Positions 18,428-27,635 of a DNA stretch of 64,000 bases are shown in pieces (position 1 is the first letter of the stretch; each line of letters starts with the position of its first letter). Position numbers and translations under genes: made by a program. The stretch is from Streptantibioticus silvisoli (GTDB taxonomy: Bacteria; Actinomycetota; Actinomycetes; Streptomycetales; Streptomycetaceae): positions 1-64,000 of the forward strand of contig NZ_JAAGKO020000023.1 of assembly GCF_027947535.2 (NCBI RefSeq), read 5' to 3'. The notes under the pieces were generated by a model, which was not told where the DNA came from, made no database searches, and saw nothing but the letters and a program-made list of their open reading frames with translations.

Positions 18428-18585
18428 GTCCCCCCGGCCCGCGACGGTACGGACGCCGGCCTCGGCAACGGCATCGGCGCCGGCGCCGGTTCGGGCCTCG
18501 GCACCTGCACCGGCAACGGCACCGGCGCCGCATCGAGCCTCGGCACCGGCGCCCGCACCCGCACCGGCCGGGGGGCGGCCCGCGG
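18428..18585. repeat. GGCACCGGC-type simple repeat
   Basis: About 110 bases built from six-base variants of GGCACC, GGCAAC, GGCGCC and GGCCTC, with longer repeats such as GCCTCGGCA(AC/CC) at intervals. It separates the 5'-nucleotidase stop from the ArsC-like start and has no supported gene. Confidence 0.6.
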
Positions 18586-18588
18586 CCG

Positions 18589-20412
18589 TCAGAACAGCGG
18601 CACGCCCGCGCGGGTCAGCCGCCAGGTGTCGCCGCCGAAGGTGGACGGGTCGATCGTGCCGGTGGCCTGCACCCAGGCGATGATCGTGTTGCGGATCTCG
18701 TCGCTGCTGGACCACACCGACTGGGCGGTGGCGATGTGCGGGTAGCCGCTGCCGCCGCCGGAACGGTAGTTGTTGACCGCCAGCACGAACTGCGCGGCCG
18801 GGTCGAGCGGCGCGCCGCCGTGCGTGAGGCCGACGATCCGCGAGCCCGCCGGCTGGGCGATGTCGATGTCGTAGGAGACACCGCTGAGCACGTCGTAGCT
18901 GAAGTCCGCGGTGCCGTTGGCGTTGGTGATCTTCGTCAGGTCCACCGGGTCGCCGGGCGCGGTCTGCACGAAGTACGCGGCCGACCACTCCAGGTAGTCC
19001 TTGACCTGGGCGCCGGTGAGGATCTTGGCGTCCAGGGTGTTCTCGTAGATGTACAGCCCCGCGACGTCGCGCAGCGAGACCTGGCCGGCCGGGATGGCGG
19101 CGGTGCGCGAGAAGCAGGACGCCTGCGACAGCACCGGCAGCGCGGCGTAACCCGTGCCCGCCAGCGCCTTGGTGACCGTGTCGGCCTGCACCAGGTTGAT
19201 GAAGTCGATGATCGGGGTGTCCTTGTACGTGGACTCCGTCGCCGACATCGCCGCCGTGCAGGTGCCGACCACCTGGTTGACGTACTCCACCACGACGTCG
19301 TGCTCGGCCTTGACCAGTTCGACGACGCGCGGGTCCTCGGCGGCGGTGTTGGCGTTGCGGACCTCGGCGGTGACCGAGGCGACCTGCCAGCGGCCGCCGG
19401 TCAGTTCGAGCTCGAAGTCGAAGACGCTCAGCCGCATGCCCCACATCAGCGGCTCGGAGAGCACGACCTGCTTGCCGGTCTGCTCGTTGGCGACGATCGT
19501 GCAGGGCCGTTCGACGTGCGTGTGGCCGACCAGGATCGCGTCGATGCCGGGGACCTGGGCGGCCACCAGGGAGGAGGCGTTCTCCGGGTACGGCACACCG
19601 TCGCCGTAGGTGGTGCCGCCGTCCAGGCCGGAGTGGTCGGTGCAGAAGACCACGTCGCAGCCGAGGGAGCGCAGCTTGGGCACGTAGACCTTGGCCTGCT
19701 CGACCAGGCCGGGAAAGGTCATCCTCCCCTGGACGTTGGCCTTGTCCCAGATGGCGATGCCGGGGTTGGTCAGGCCCAGGACGCCGATCTTGATGTCCGG
19801 GGCGCCGGGGACCCGCACGTGCTTGACGATGTAGGGCTCGAAGGCGGGCTTGAGCGTCTTGGCGTCCAGCGCGTTGGCGGCGATCAGCGGGAAGTCGCAC
19901 TGGGCCTCGAAGGCGCGCAGCACCGGGATGCCGTAGTTGAACTCGTGGTTGCCGAGCGCGGCGGCGTCGTACTTCATGTGGTTCATGGCCAGCGCCATCG
20001 GGTGCTTCGGCGGGCGCTTGCCGTCGCCGCCGGTGATCGGGTCGACCCGGGCGTAGTAGTAGGACAACTGGGTGCCCTGGATGATGTCGCCGGCGTCGAT
20101 CAGCAGCGTGCGGTGCCGGCCGGCCTCCTCGCGGGCCTGCTCGACGAGGGTGGCGACCTTGGCCAGGCCCACGTCGTTGTGGGTGGCGTCGTCGTACTCG
20201 GCGTTGGTGAAGTAGTCCCAGTTGAGCACGTGGCCGTGCACGTCGGTGGTGCCCAGGATGCGCAGCGAGGTGCGGTGCGGCCGGTGCCCGTGGCCGTCGT
20301 CGCGCGGGTCGGCCTGGGCGGTGTCCGCTCCGGCGACCACGCCGCCGGCCAGCGCGACACCCGCACCGGTCGCGGCGGTGCGGTTGAGGAAGGTCCTGCG
20401 GTCGATCGGCAT
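18589..20412 (-). CDS. Tat-exported 5'-nucleotidase/cyclic phosphodiesterase
   Basis: A 607-residue secreted metallophosphoesterase. The N-terminus DRRTFLNRTAA is a twin-arginine signal, cleaved near TAQADPRD. The catalytic domain holds the di-metal motifs DVHGH, GDIIQG, GNHEF, HSGLDG and GHTHVE; the C-terminal 5'-nucleotidase domain (about 380-580) contains the substrate lid. It releases phosphate and nucleosides from extracellular nucleotides or 2',3'-cyclic nucleotides. AGGAG precedes the ATG. A phosphate transporter is encoded at 50 kb but is not linked. Confidence 0.88.
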   Translation of the reverse strand: MPIDRRTFLNRTAATGAGVALAGGVVAGADTAQADPRDDGHGHRPHRTSLRILGTTDVHGHVLNWDYFTNAEYDDATHNDVGLAKVATLVEQAREEAGRHRTLLIDAGDIIQGTQLSYYYARVDPITGGDGKRPPKHPMALAMNHMKYDAAALGNHEFNYGIPVLRAFEAQCDFPLIAANALDAKTLKPAFEPYIVKHVRVPGAPDIKIGVLGLTNPGIAIWDKANVQGRMTFPGLVEQAKVYVPKLRSLGCDVVFCTDHSGLDGGTTYGDGVPYPENASSLVAAQVPGIDAILVGHTHVERPCTIVANEQTGKQVVLSEPLMWGMRLSVFDFELELTGGRWQVASVTAEVRNANTAAEDPRVVELVKAEHDVVVEYVNQVVGTCTAAMSATESTYKDTPIIDFINLVQADTVTKALAGTGYAALPVLSQASCFSRTAAIPAGQVSLRDVAGLYIYENTLDAKILTGAQVKDYLEWSAAYFVQTAPGDPVDLTKITNANGTADFSYDVLSGVSYDIDIAQPAGSRIVGLTHGGAPLDPAAQFVLAVNNYRSGGGSGYPHIATAQSVWSSSDEIRNTIIAWVQATGTIDPSTFGGDTWRLTRAGVPLF

Positions 20413-20606
20413 GCACGGCTCCTGTCAGGCGGCTGTGAAACGGTGACGCGCGTAGATTGTGCCGTGCGAACCCGGCAGGCGGTACCCCCGGCCCCGCGGG
20501 GCGGCCGCGGCGGGGCACCGCGGGCCGTGTTCGGCGGTGCGGGCGCACGGGCCGCGGGCGGGCGTTCTAGGCTGGGACCGCCGCCGCCCGCCCCCAAGGA
20601 GCAAGC

Positions 20607-21368
20607 ATGCGTGTCGCGCTCTTCGTCACCTGCGTCAACGACGCCCTGTATCCGGGGACGGCGCGGGCCACCGTGCGGCTGCTGGAACGGCTCGGGGTGG
20701 AGGTGGACTTCCCCGCGGCGCAGACGTGTTGCGGGCAGCCGCAGTTCAACACCGGGTACCGCCGGGAGACCGAGCCGCTGGTACGGCGCACCGCCGCCGC
20801 GTTCGCCGGCTACGACCACGTGGTGACGCCGTCGGGATCGTGCGTGGCGATGGTGCGCGACAACTACCCGCGGATCGGGGCGAAGGCGGCCGCCGAGGGC
20901 CGGGGCGGTGAACTCGCCGACGCGGCGGCCTCGTTGGTGCCGCGGGTGCGGGAGCTGACCGAGTTCCTGGTGGACGTCCTCGGGGTGGAGGACGTCGGCG
21001 CCTGGTTCCCGCACACGGTGACCTACCACCCCTCCTGCCACGGCCTGCGGATGCTGGGTCTCGGCGACCGGCCGCGCCGGCTGCTGGAGGCGGTGCGCGG
21101 CCTGGAGCTGCGGGAGCTGCCGGGCGCGCAGGAGTGCTGCGGCTTCGGGGGGACGTTCGCGGTGAAGAACGCCGACGTCTCCGCCGCGATGGCCGACGAC
21201 AAGATCCGCAACGCCCGTTCCACCGGCGCCGAGCTGCTGTGCGGCGCGGACAACTCGTGCCTGATGCACCTCGACGGCACCCTGCGGCGGCAGGACGACC
21301 CGCTGCGGACCCTGCACCTCGCCGACATCCTCGCCAGCACCGAGGACGACCCCTGGAGCCCGTCATGA
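20607..21368 (+). CDS. lutA: Lactate utilisation protein A, iron-sulfur
   Basis: A 253-residue subunit of the LutABC L-lactate oxidase complex. It has the two cysteine-rich CCG domains: TCCGQPQFNTGY (about residue 40) and ECCGFGGTFAVKN (about residue 178), plus the HPSCHGLR motif. In Bacillus and Streptomyces the Lut complex oxidises L-lactate to pyruvate. AAGGAG lies six bases before the ATG. The stop overlaps the lutB start as ATGA, so the three lut genes form one operon. Confidence 0.92.
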   Translation: MRVALFVTCVNDALYPGTARATVRLLERLGVEVDFPAAQTCCGQPQFNTGYRRETEPLVRRTAAAFAGYDHVVTPSGSCVAMVRDNYPRIGAKAAAEGRGGELADAAASLVPRVRELTEFLVDVLGVEDVGAWFPHTVTYHPSCHGLRMLGLGDRPRRLLEAVRGLELRELPGAQECCGFGGTFAVKNADVSAAMADDKIRNARSTGAELLCGADNSCLMHLDGTLRRQDDPLRTLHLADILASTEDDPWSPS

Positions 21369-22786
21369 CCGGCACGTACCTCGGCATGCCCGCCTTCCCC
21401 GAGGCCGCGGCGAGCGCGGTCAACGACACCGTCCTGCGCGGCAACCTGACCCGTGCCACCCACACCATCCGCGACAAGCGCGCCCAGGCGGTCGCCGAAC
21501 TGGACGACTGGGCCGCGCTGCGGCAGGCCGGCAAGGACATCAAGGACCGCACGCTGCGCCACCTGGACGACTACCTGCTCCAGGTCGAGGAGAAGGTCAC
21601 CGCGGCCGGCGGTGTCGTGCACTGGGCCGCCGACGCCGACGAGGCCAACCGGATCGTCACCGAACTCGTGCGGGCCACCGGTGAGTCGGAGGTCGTCAAG
21701 GTCAAGTCGATGGCCACCCAGGAGATCGGCCTGAACGAGGCGCTGGCCGCCGAGGGCATCACCGCCTACGAGACCGACCTGGCCGAACTCATCGTGCAGC
21801 TCGGCGACGACCGCCCCTCGCACATCCTGGTGCCGGCCATCCACCGCAACCGCGGCGAGATCCGCGACATCTTCCGCGAGAAGATGGCCCGCTGGGGCCG
21901 TCCGGCGCCCGAGGGGCTGACCGACACCCCGGCGGAACTGGCCGAGGCGGCCCGGCTGCACCTGCGGGAGAAGTTCCTGCGCGCCAAGGTCGCCATCTCC
22001 GGTGCCAACTTCATGGTCGCCGAGACCGGCACCCTGGTGGTGCTGGAGTCCGAGGGCAACGGGCGCATGTGCCTGACGCTGCCGGAGACGCTGATCTCGG
22101 TCGTGGGCATCGAGAAGGTCATCCCCGAATGGCGCGACCTGGAGGTCTACCTCCAGCTGCTGCCGCGTTCCTCCACCGCCGAGCGGATGAACCCCTACAC
22201 CTCGACGTGGACCGGCACCACCGACGGCGACGGGCCCGGCACCTTCCACCTGGTCCTGCTCGACAACGGCCGCACCGACACCCTCGCCGACGAGGTGGGC
22301 CGCCAGGCGCTGCGCTGCATCCGCTGCTCGGCCTGCCTCAACGTCTGCCCGGTCTACGAACGGGCCGGCGGGCACGCGTACGGCTCCGCCTACCCGGGCC
22401 CGATCGGCGCGATCCTCACCCCGCAGCTGCGCGGCACCGCGAGCGAGATCGACGCCTCGCTGCCGTACGCCTCCTCGCTGTGCGGCGCCTGCTACGAGGT
22501 CTGCCCGGTCGCCATCGACATCCCCGAGGTCCTGGTCCACCTGCGCGAACGCGTCGCCGACCAGGGCGGGGCCGGCCACCGCCTGGAGAAGGCGGCGATG
22601 AAGGCCGCCGGGTGGCTGCTGAACCACCCCGCCGCGCTGGAGGCCGGCGAGCGGGCCGCGTCGGCCACCCGCCGCCTGCACCCCTCCCGGCTGCCCGGCC
22701 CCGGGGCGGGCGCCTGGACCCGCAGCCGCGACCTGCCGGACGTGCCGGCGGAGTCGTTCCGCACCTGGTGGAAGAGGAACCGCTGA
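21365..22786 (+). CDS. lutB: Lactate utilisation protein B, 4Fe-4S
   Basis: A 473-residue iron-sulfur protein. The N-terminal part is the LUD domain (NFMVAETGTLVVLESEGNGR), followed by two 4Fe-4S clusters: CIRCSACLNVCPVY (about 318-331) and CGACYEVCPVAI (about 375-388). It passes electrons from lactate oxidation between LutA and LutC. Its ATG overlaps the lutA stop by four bases and its stop shares one base with lutC. Length and motif order are normal for the family. Confidence 0.93.
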   Translation: MTGTYLGMPAFPEAAASAVNDTVLRGNLTRATHTIRDKRAQAVAELDDWAALRQAGKDIKDRTLRHLDDYLLQVEEKVTAAGGVVHWAADADEANRIVTELVRATGESEVVKVKSMATQEIGLNEALAAEGITAYETDLAELIVQLGDDRPSHILVPAIHRNRGEIRDIFREKMARWGRPAPEGLTDTPAELAEAARLHLREKFLRAKVAISGANFMVAETGTLVVLESEGNGRMCLTLPETLISVVGIEKVIPEWRDLEVYLQLLPRSSTAERMNPYTSTWTGTTDGDGPGTFHLVLLDNGRTDTLADEVGRQALRCIRCSACLNVCPVYERAGGHAYGSAYPGPIGAILTPQLRGTASEIDASLPYASSLCGACYEVCPVAIDIPEVLVHLRERVADQGGAGHRLEKAAMKAAGWLLNHPAALEAGERAASATRRLHPSRLPGPGAGAWTRSRDLPDVPAESFRTWWKRNR

Positions 22787-23439
22787 TGACCGCCGAAACG
22801 TCCAGGGACCGCGTGCTGGCCCGGATCAGGGCCGCGATCGCCGACGCCCCCGAGGTGCCCGAGCCGCCGCGCGACTACCTGACCGTCCACGAGAGCGGTG
22901 ATCCGCGGGCCGTCGCCGATCTGCTGGCCGACAACCTCGCCGACTACCGGGCGGTCGTGCACCGGGTGACCCCGGCGGGCCTGGCCGCGGCCGTGGCCGG
23001 TGTGCTGGCGGCGGCCGGGGCGCGCCGGGTCGCCGTGCCGGACGGGCTGCCGGCCGGGTGGCTGGCGGACTGCGGCGCCGAACAGGTCGCCGACCGGCCC
23101 GGGCAGCCGCTGACCGCCCGGGAGCTGGACGGCGTCGACGCGGTGGTCACCGGGTGCGCGGTGGCGATCGCGGAGACCGGCACCATCGTGCTGGACGCCG
23201 GCCCGGCGCAGGGCCGGCGGCTGCTGAGCCTGGTGCCCGATCTGCACGTGTGCGTGGTCCGGCTGCCGGAGCAGCTGGTGGCCTCGGTGCCGCTGGCCCT
23301 GCCCCGGCTCGACCCGGCCCGCCCGCAGACCTGGATCTCCGGGCCGTCCGCCACCAGCGACATCGAACTCGACCGGGTCGAAGGCGTGCACGGCCCGCGC
23401 ACGCTGCACGCGGTGCTGGTGGCCGACACGGACGCCTGA
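22786..23439 (+). CDS. lutC: Lactate utilisation protein C, LUD domain
   Basis: A 217-residue LUD-domain protein (LutC/YkgG). Landmarks are CAVAIAETGTIVLDAGPAQG and the C-terminal GPSATSDIELDRVEGVHGPR, which are near-invariant. Third subunit of the lactate oxidation complex. Its ATG begins on the last base of the lutB stop. The RpiR-type regulator is encoded convergently 76 bases downstream and is not clearly linked to it. Confidence 0.92.
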   Translation: MTAETSRDRVLARIRAAIADAPEVPEPPRDYLTVHESGDPRAVADLLADNLADYRAVVHRVTPAGLAAAVAGVLAAAGARRVAVPDGLPAGWLADCGAEQVADRPGQPLTARELDGVDAVVTGCAVAIAETGTIVLDAGPAQGRRLLSLVPDLHVCVVRLPEQLVASVPLALPRLDPARPQTWISGPSATSDIELDRVEGVHGPRTLHAVLVADTDA

Positions 23440-23515
23440 CCGGCGGACCGGGGGCGCGCTCGGAGCCGGGACCGGGGTCGGCGGCGGAGCCGAGGGCGCG
23501 ATCGGGGTGTCGGGC

Positions 23516-24436
23516 TCAGCGGCGGCCCCGGCGGCGGTGGACGGCGCCGTAGGTGTTGTGCAGGGCCAGCGCGCTGGCGTCGTAGCTGCGTTGCGCGACG
23601 CCCACGAACAGGCAGTCGACCAGGGCGAGTTGGGCTATCCGGCTGACCGTGGCGCCGGAGCGGTAGGGGGTCTCGCGGGCGCAGGTGGTCAGTACCAGGT
23701 CGGCGCTGTCGGCGAGGGTGGAGCGGGCGTCGTTGGTCAGCGCGATGGTGGTGGCGCCGCGTTCGGCGGCCGCCTGGAGCGCCTCGACGGTGTCGGCGGT
23801 CTCCCCGGAGTGCGAGATGGCCAGGGCGACGTCCGCCGGTCCGAGCAGCGCGGCCGCGGTCAGCGCGGCGTGCACGTCGGTCCAGATGAAGGCGATCCGG
23901 CCGATCCGGTGCAGTTTCTGGTGCAGGTCCTGGCCGACGAAGCCGCTGGCGCCCACCCCGAAGATGTCGACCCGGCGGGCCCGGGCGACCGCGTCGACCG
24001 CGAGGCCGAGGGTGGCGACGTCCAGCGCGGCGCCGGACTCCTCCAGGGCCCGCACCTCGTTGTAGACGATCTTCTCCACGATGCGCTCCAGCGGATCGGT
24101 GGCGCTGATCTCGGTGCTCACCGGGGTACGGCCGGCGCCGAGGGCGTCCTCGCGGGCGGCGGCCGCGGCCAGCGCCAGCCGCAGCTGCGGGTAGTTGGCC
24201 AGCCCGACGGTGCGGCAGAACCGCATGACGGTGGTCACCGAGGTCGCGGCCCGTTCGCTCAGCGCGCTGATCGACAGCCGGGCGGCGGCGGCCGGGTCGG
24301 CCAGCACCGCGTCGGCCACCCGGCGTTCGGCCGGCGCGAGCGACGGCAGGGCCGCGCGCACCCGGACCAGGATGTCGGCGGCCGACGGGCCGGGGACCGG
24401 ATCGGCCGCATCGTGCCGCGGGACCGGACGAGCCAT
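23516..24436 (-). CDS. RpiR/MurR-family regulator with SIS domain
   Basis: A 306-residue regulator. An N-terminal helix-turn-helix (ATSVTTVMRFCRTVGLANY, about 58-76) is followed by a phosphosugar-binding SIS domain (about 135-265) with GVGASGFVGQDL and AISHSGETADTVEAL. Proteins of this type sense sugar phosphates. It is divergent from a sodium symporter and an anhydro-MurNAc kinase, so the likely effector is MurNAc-6-phosphate, as for MurR of E. coli; this is inference from context. A perfect AGGAGG lies five bases before the ATG. Confidence 0.87.
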   Translation of the reverse strand: MARPVPRHDAADPVPGPSAADILVRVRAALPSLAPAERRVADAVLADPAAAARLSISALSERAATSVTTVMRFCRTVGLANYPQLRLALAAAAAREDALGAGRTPVSTEISATDPLERIVEKIVYNEVRALEESGAALDVATLGLAVDAVARARRVDIFGVGASGFVGQDLHQKLHRIGRIAFIWTDVHAALTAAALLGPADVALAISHSGETADTVEALQAAAERGATTIALTNDARSTLADSADLVLTTCARETPYRSGATVSRIAQLALVDCLFVGVAQRSYDASALALHNTYGAVHRRRGRR

Positions 24437-24495
24437 GGATACCTCCTGGTGGGTGCAGCGCACCCTATCCGGCCCGGCATGGTCAAAAATATACG

Positions 24496-24549
24496 GGCTG
24501 CTCGAATACTGGTTACTTCTTGACATGTCTCGGCTGCTCTTCCGATACT
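24496..24549 (+). promoter_or_regulatory. Promoter and direct repeats before the symporter
   Basis: TTGACA at 24520-24525 and GATACT at 24544-24549 with an 18-base spacer form a sigma-70-type promoter directed at the symporter gene. GGCTGCTC is repeated at 24496-24503 and 24532-24539 and each copy is followed by ATACT, 36 bases apart, so the second repeat lies between the two hexamers. It is a candidate RpiR-family operator. The region is also the most AT-rich part of this 295-base gap. Confidence 0.5.
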
Positions 24550-24730
24550 CGCTGGACCGTGAACCGGACCACCCGCACGCACCCGTCGTGCCGTCGCGGC
24601 TTCGCCACACGGCCGGGGCAGGATCGTTTCCGCGCCCGGCCGTGCCGACCGCGTACCGCGCCGGACCCGGCCGGCACGGCCCGCCCCGGCGGTGTCCCAC
24701 GGCGAAGGCCCCCAACGAAGGAGTGAGCAC

Positions 24731-26293
24731 GTGCGGCAACTCGACCTCGTGGTGATCGTCGTCTACCTGGTCGCCATCGCGGCGATCGGGCTGCGGCTTT
24801 CGGGGCGGCAGAAGTCGTCGAAGGAGTACTTCGTCGGCGAGGGGAACATGCCGTGGTGGACGGTGTCGTTCTCGGTGGTGGCCACCGAGACCAGCGTGCT
24901 GACGGTGATCAGCGTGCCGGGCGGCGCGTACAGCGGCCAGGGCTTCGGCAACGTGGAGCTGGCGCTCGGCTACGTGGTCGGGCGCGTGGTGGTGGCCACC
25001 GTGCTGATCCCGCTGTACAAACGCGGCGGCTTCGTCAGCGCCTACCAGTACCTGGGCGACCGGTTCGGCCTGCGGCTCCAGGGGCTGGCGTCGGTGACGT
25101 TCGTCTTCACCCGGCTGCTGGCCGAGGGGGTGCGGCTGTTCGCCTCGGCGATCCCGATCAAGCTGCTGCTGGACGAACTGGGCGTGCCCGCGGGATACAA
25201 GCTGATCATCGTGGTACTGACCCTGATCACCGTCGTCTACACCTACCTCGGCGGCATCAAGGCGGTCATCTGGACCGACGCGATCCAGATGGGGCTCTAC
25301 CTGGGCGGCGCGCTCCTGGCGCTCGGGGTGCTCTACGGCCACGTCGGCGGGCACGGCCTGTCCGGCGCGCTGCACGCCGGCCGGCTGAAGCTGTTCGACA
25401 CCGACTTCTCCTTCGACCACATCCTGACCAGCCCGTTCGCCCTGCCGACCGCGATCATCGGCGGTGCGATCTTCGCCATGGCCAGCCACGGCTCCGACCA
25501 GTTGATCGTGCAGCGCATCCTGGCCACCAGGAGCCTGCGCGACGGCCAGAAGGCGATGATCGGCTCCGGGGTCTTCGTCACCGTGCAGTTCGCCGCCTTC
25601 TCCCTGGTCGGCGCGCTGCTGTGGTCGTACAACCACGGCAAGACCTTCGCGCAGCAGGGCCTGGCCAGCTCCGACTACCTCTACCCGGAGTTCATCCTGC
25701 ACGGCCTGCCGGTGGTGGTCTCCGGACTGCTGGTGGCCGGCATCCTGGGCGCCGCGATGGGCTCGCTGTCGTCGGCGCTGAACTCGATGTCGAACTCCAC
25801 GGTCTCCGACATCATCCGCACCCTGCTGCGCCGCGAGACCTCCGAGGCCGGGCTGCTGAAGCTGGCCCGGGTGATGACCTTGGTGTGGGCGGTGCTGATG
25901 GCGGTCTTCGCCTGCGCGTTCAGCACCAGCACGGGCAACGTCTACCTGACCGGCCTGGCCATCGCCGGCTACACCTACGGCGCGCTGCTCGGCGCGTTCC
26001 TGCTGGGCCGGCTGGTGAAGCGGGCGACCGAGCTGGACTCGGTGATCGCCTTCGTGGTGACCCTGGCGGTGATGACCTACATCGTGCGGGACGTCAAGAT
26101 CGGCGTGACGGTGGCCGGCGCGACGGTGCCCACCGCCATCGCGGCGCAGTGGCTGGTGCCGATCGGGGTGGCCGTGACGCTGGCCGTCGGCTCGCTGGCC
26201 AGCCTCTTCCACCGCACCGGCGCGGTCACCGCGGGCACCGCGTCGCCCCCCGCCTCCCAGGACGACGACGCCGCCACGGCCGACGTGAGCTGA
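24731..26293 (+). CDS. Sodium:solute symporter (SSS family)
   Basis: A 520-residue membrane protein with about 13 hydrophobic helices. The family signature is seen in TETSVLTVISVPGGAYSG and GAAMGSLSSALNSMSNSTVSDI. It probably imports a sugar acid or amino sugar with sodium. Start GTG at 24731 is chosen because GAAGGAG precedes it by seven bases. The kinase gene for anhydro-MurNAc starts 156 bases downstream on the same strand, so anhydro-MurNAc or MurNAc is the best substrate guess. The tail ends in a polar Ala/Asp-rich segment. Confidence 0.85.
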   Translation: MRQLDLVVIVVYLVAIAAIGLRLSGRQKSSKEYFVGEGNMPWWTVSFSVVATETSVLTVISVPGGAYSGQGFGNVELALGYVVGRVVVATVLIPLYKRGGFVSAYQYLGDRFGLRLQGLASVTFVFTRLLAEGVRLFASAIPIKLLLDELGVPAGYKLIIVVLTLITVVYTYLGGIKAVIWTDAIQMGLYLGGALLALGVLYGHVGGHGLSGALHAGRLKLFDTDFSFDHILTSPFALPTAIIGGAIFAMASHGSDQLIVQRILATRSLRDGQKAMIGSGVFVTVQFAAFSLVGALLWSYNHGKTFAQQGLASSDYLYPEFILHGLPVVVSGLLVAGILGAAMGSLSSALNSMSNSTVSDIIRTLLRRETSEAGLLKLARVMTLVWAVLMAVFACAFSTSTGNVYLTGLAIAGYTYGALLGAFLLGRLVKRATELDSVIAFVVTLAVMTYIVRDVKIGVTVAGATVPTAIAAQWLVPIGVAVTLAVGSLASLFHRTGAVTAGTASPPASQDDDAATADVS

Positions 26294-26449
26294 CGGCCGC
26301 GCCGCTGCCCGTCACGGCCGTCCCGGACCGTTCGTCCGCCACCGCCGTGCCAGACCGTCCGTCCGCCCCGGGTGCGCGCCCGGGGCGGCCCCACCCGGTG
26401 ACGCGACCCGTCACCACCCACCGCGCCGGCGGGCGCTCCGGAGGATCCC

Positions 26450-27622
26450 GTGCGGGTGATCGGCTTGATGTCGGGCACGTCCTACGACGCCATCGAGGCC
26501 GCGGCGGCCGACCTGACGCTGGACGGCGACACGTTGACCCTGCGGCCGCTGGGGGCGTTCGGCGTGCCGTACCCGGCGCCGCTGCGGGAGCTGATCGCCT
26601 CGGTGCTGCCGCCGGCCGCCACCACGATCGGCGACGTCTGCGCGCTGGACGCCGGTGTCGGCCGGGCGTTCGCGGCGGCCGCGGTCCGCGCGGTGGACGA
26701 ACTGTGCCCCGGGCGGGCCGACCTGGTGGTCTCGCACGGCCAGACGGTGCACCACTGGGTGACCGACGGCGTGGTGCGCGGCAGCCTGCAACTCGGCCAG
26801 CCCGCCTGGATCGCCGAGGCGACCGGGCTGCCGGTCGTCTGCGACCTGCGCAACCGCGACATCGCGGCGGGCGGGCAGGGCGCACCGCTGGTCGGCGTGG
26901 TCGACGCGCTGCTGCTCGCCGCCCTCGACGGCGTGCCGGCCGCGCTCAACCTCGGCGGCATCGCCAACGTCACCGTGGCCGCCCCCGGCACCGCCCCGCT
27001 CGCCTTCGACACCGGGCCGGCCAACGCGCTGCTGGACGCGGCGGTGCGGCACCTCACCGGCGGGCGGGAGGCGTTCGACGAGGACGGCCGGCGGGCCGCC
27101 CGGGGCCGCCCGCACCGGGGACTGCTGGACCACCTGCTGGCCGACCCCTACTACGCCCGGCCGGCGCCGAAGAGCACCGGCAAGGAACTGTTCCACCTGC
27201 CGTATCTGCTGGCCGCGCTGGCGGCGGTGCCGGTGGAGCGACCCGACGACGTGCTGGCGACGCTGGCCCGGCTGACCGCGGTCACCGCGGCCGCCGCCTG
27301 CCGCGCGTACGGCGTGACGCGGCTGGTGCTCTCCGGCGGCGGCACCCGCAACCCGGTGCTGGTCCGGATGCTCGCCGAGGAACTGCCCGGGGTGGGGCTG
27401 CTGCCCAGCGACGCGCTCGGCGTCCCGTCCGACGCCAAGGAGGCGCTGGCCTTCGCCGTCCTCGGCTTCCTCACCGTCAACGGCCTGCCGGCCGCCCTGC
27501 CGTCGTGCACCGGCGCCCGGCACGCCACCCTGCTGGGCTCGGTCACCCCGGGCGCCGGCCCGCTGAGGCTGCCGGCACCGGCTGCGGAGGCACCACGCCG
27601 GCTGGTGGTGACGCAGGGGTGA
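26450..27622 (+). CDS. anmK: Anhydro-N-acetylmuramic acid kinase
   Basis: A 390-residue sugar kinase of the ASKHA fold. It opens the 1,6-anhydro ring of anhMurNAc and phosphorylates it to MurNAc-6-phosphate, using ATP, during cell-wall recycling. Motifs: LMSGTSYDAIEA at the N-terminus, SHGQTVHH, NLGGIANVT, AFDTGPANALLD and LSGGGTRNPVLV. The canonical second Gly of SLDG is Ala here (YDAI), seen in actinobacterial members. GGAGGA lies before the GTG start. No MurNAc-6-phosphate etherase (murQ) is encoded nearby. Confidence 0.92.
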   Translation: MRVIGLMSGTSYDAIEAAAADLTLDGDTLTLRPLGAFGVPYPAPLRELIASVLPPAATTIGDVCALDAGVGRAFAAAAVRAVDELCPGRADLVVSHGQTVHHWVTDGVVRGSLQLGQPAWIAEATGLPVVCDLRNRDIAAGGQGAPLVGVVDALLLAALDGVPAALNLGGIANVTVAAPGTAPLAFDTGPANALLDAAVRHLTGGREAFDEDGRRAARGRPHRGLLDHLLADPYYARPAPKSTGKELFHLPYLLAALAAVPVERPDDVLATLARLTAVTAAAACRAYGVTRLVLSGGGTRNPVLVRMLAEELPGVGLLPSDALGVPSDAKEALAFAVLGFLTVNGLPAALPSCTGARHATLLGSVTPGAGPLRLPAPAAEAPRRLVVTQG

Positions 27623-27635
27623 CGGGCGGGGCGCT

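Noticed and set aside
18428-18585. Possible CRISPR-like array in the repeat at 18.5 kb
   Set aside because: Unit is only six bases with no unique spacers; it is simple-sequence repeat, not CRISPR. No cas genes in the window.
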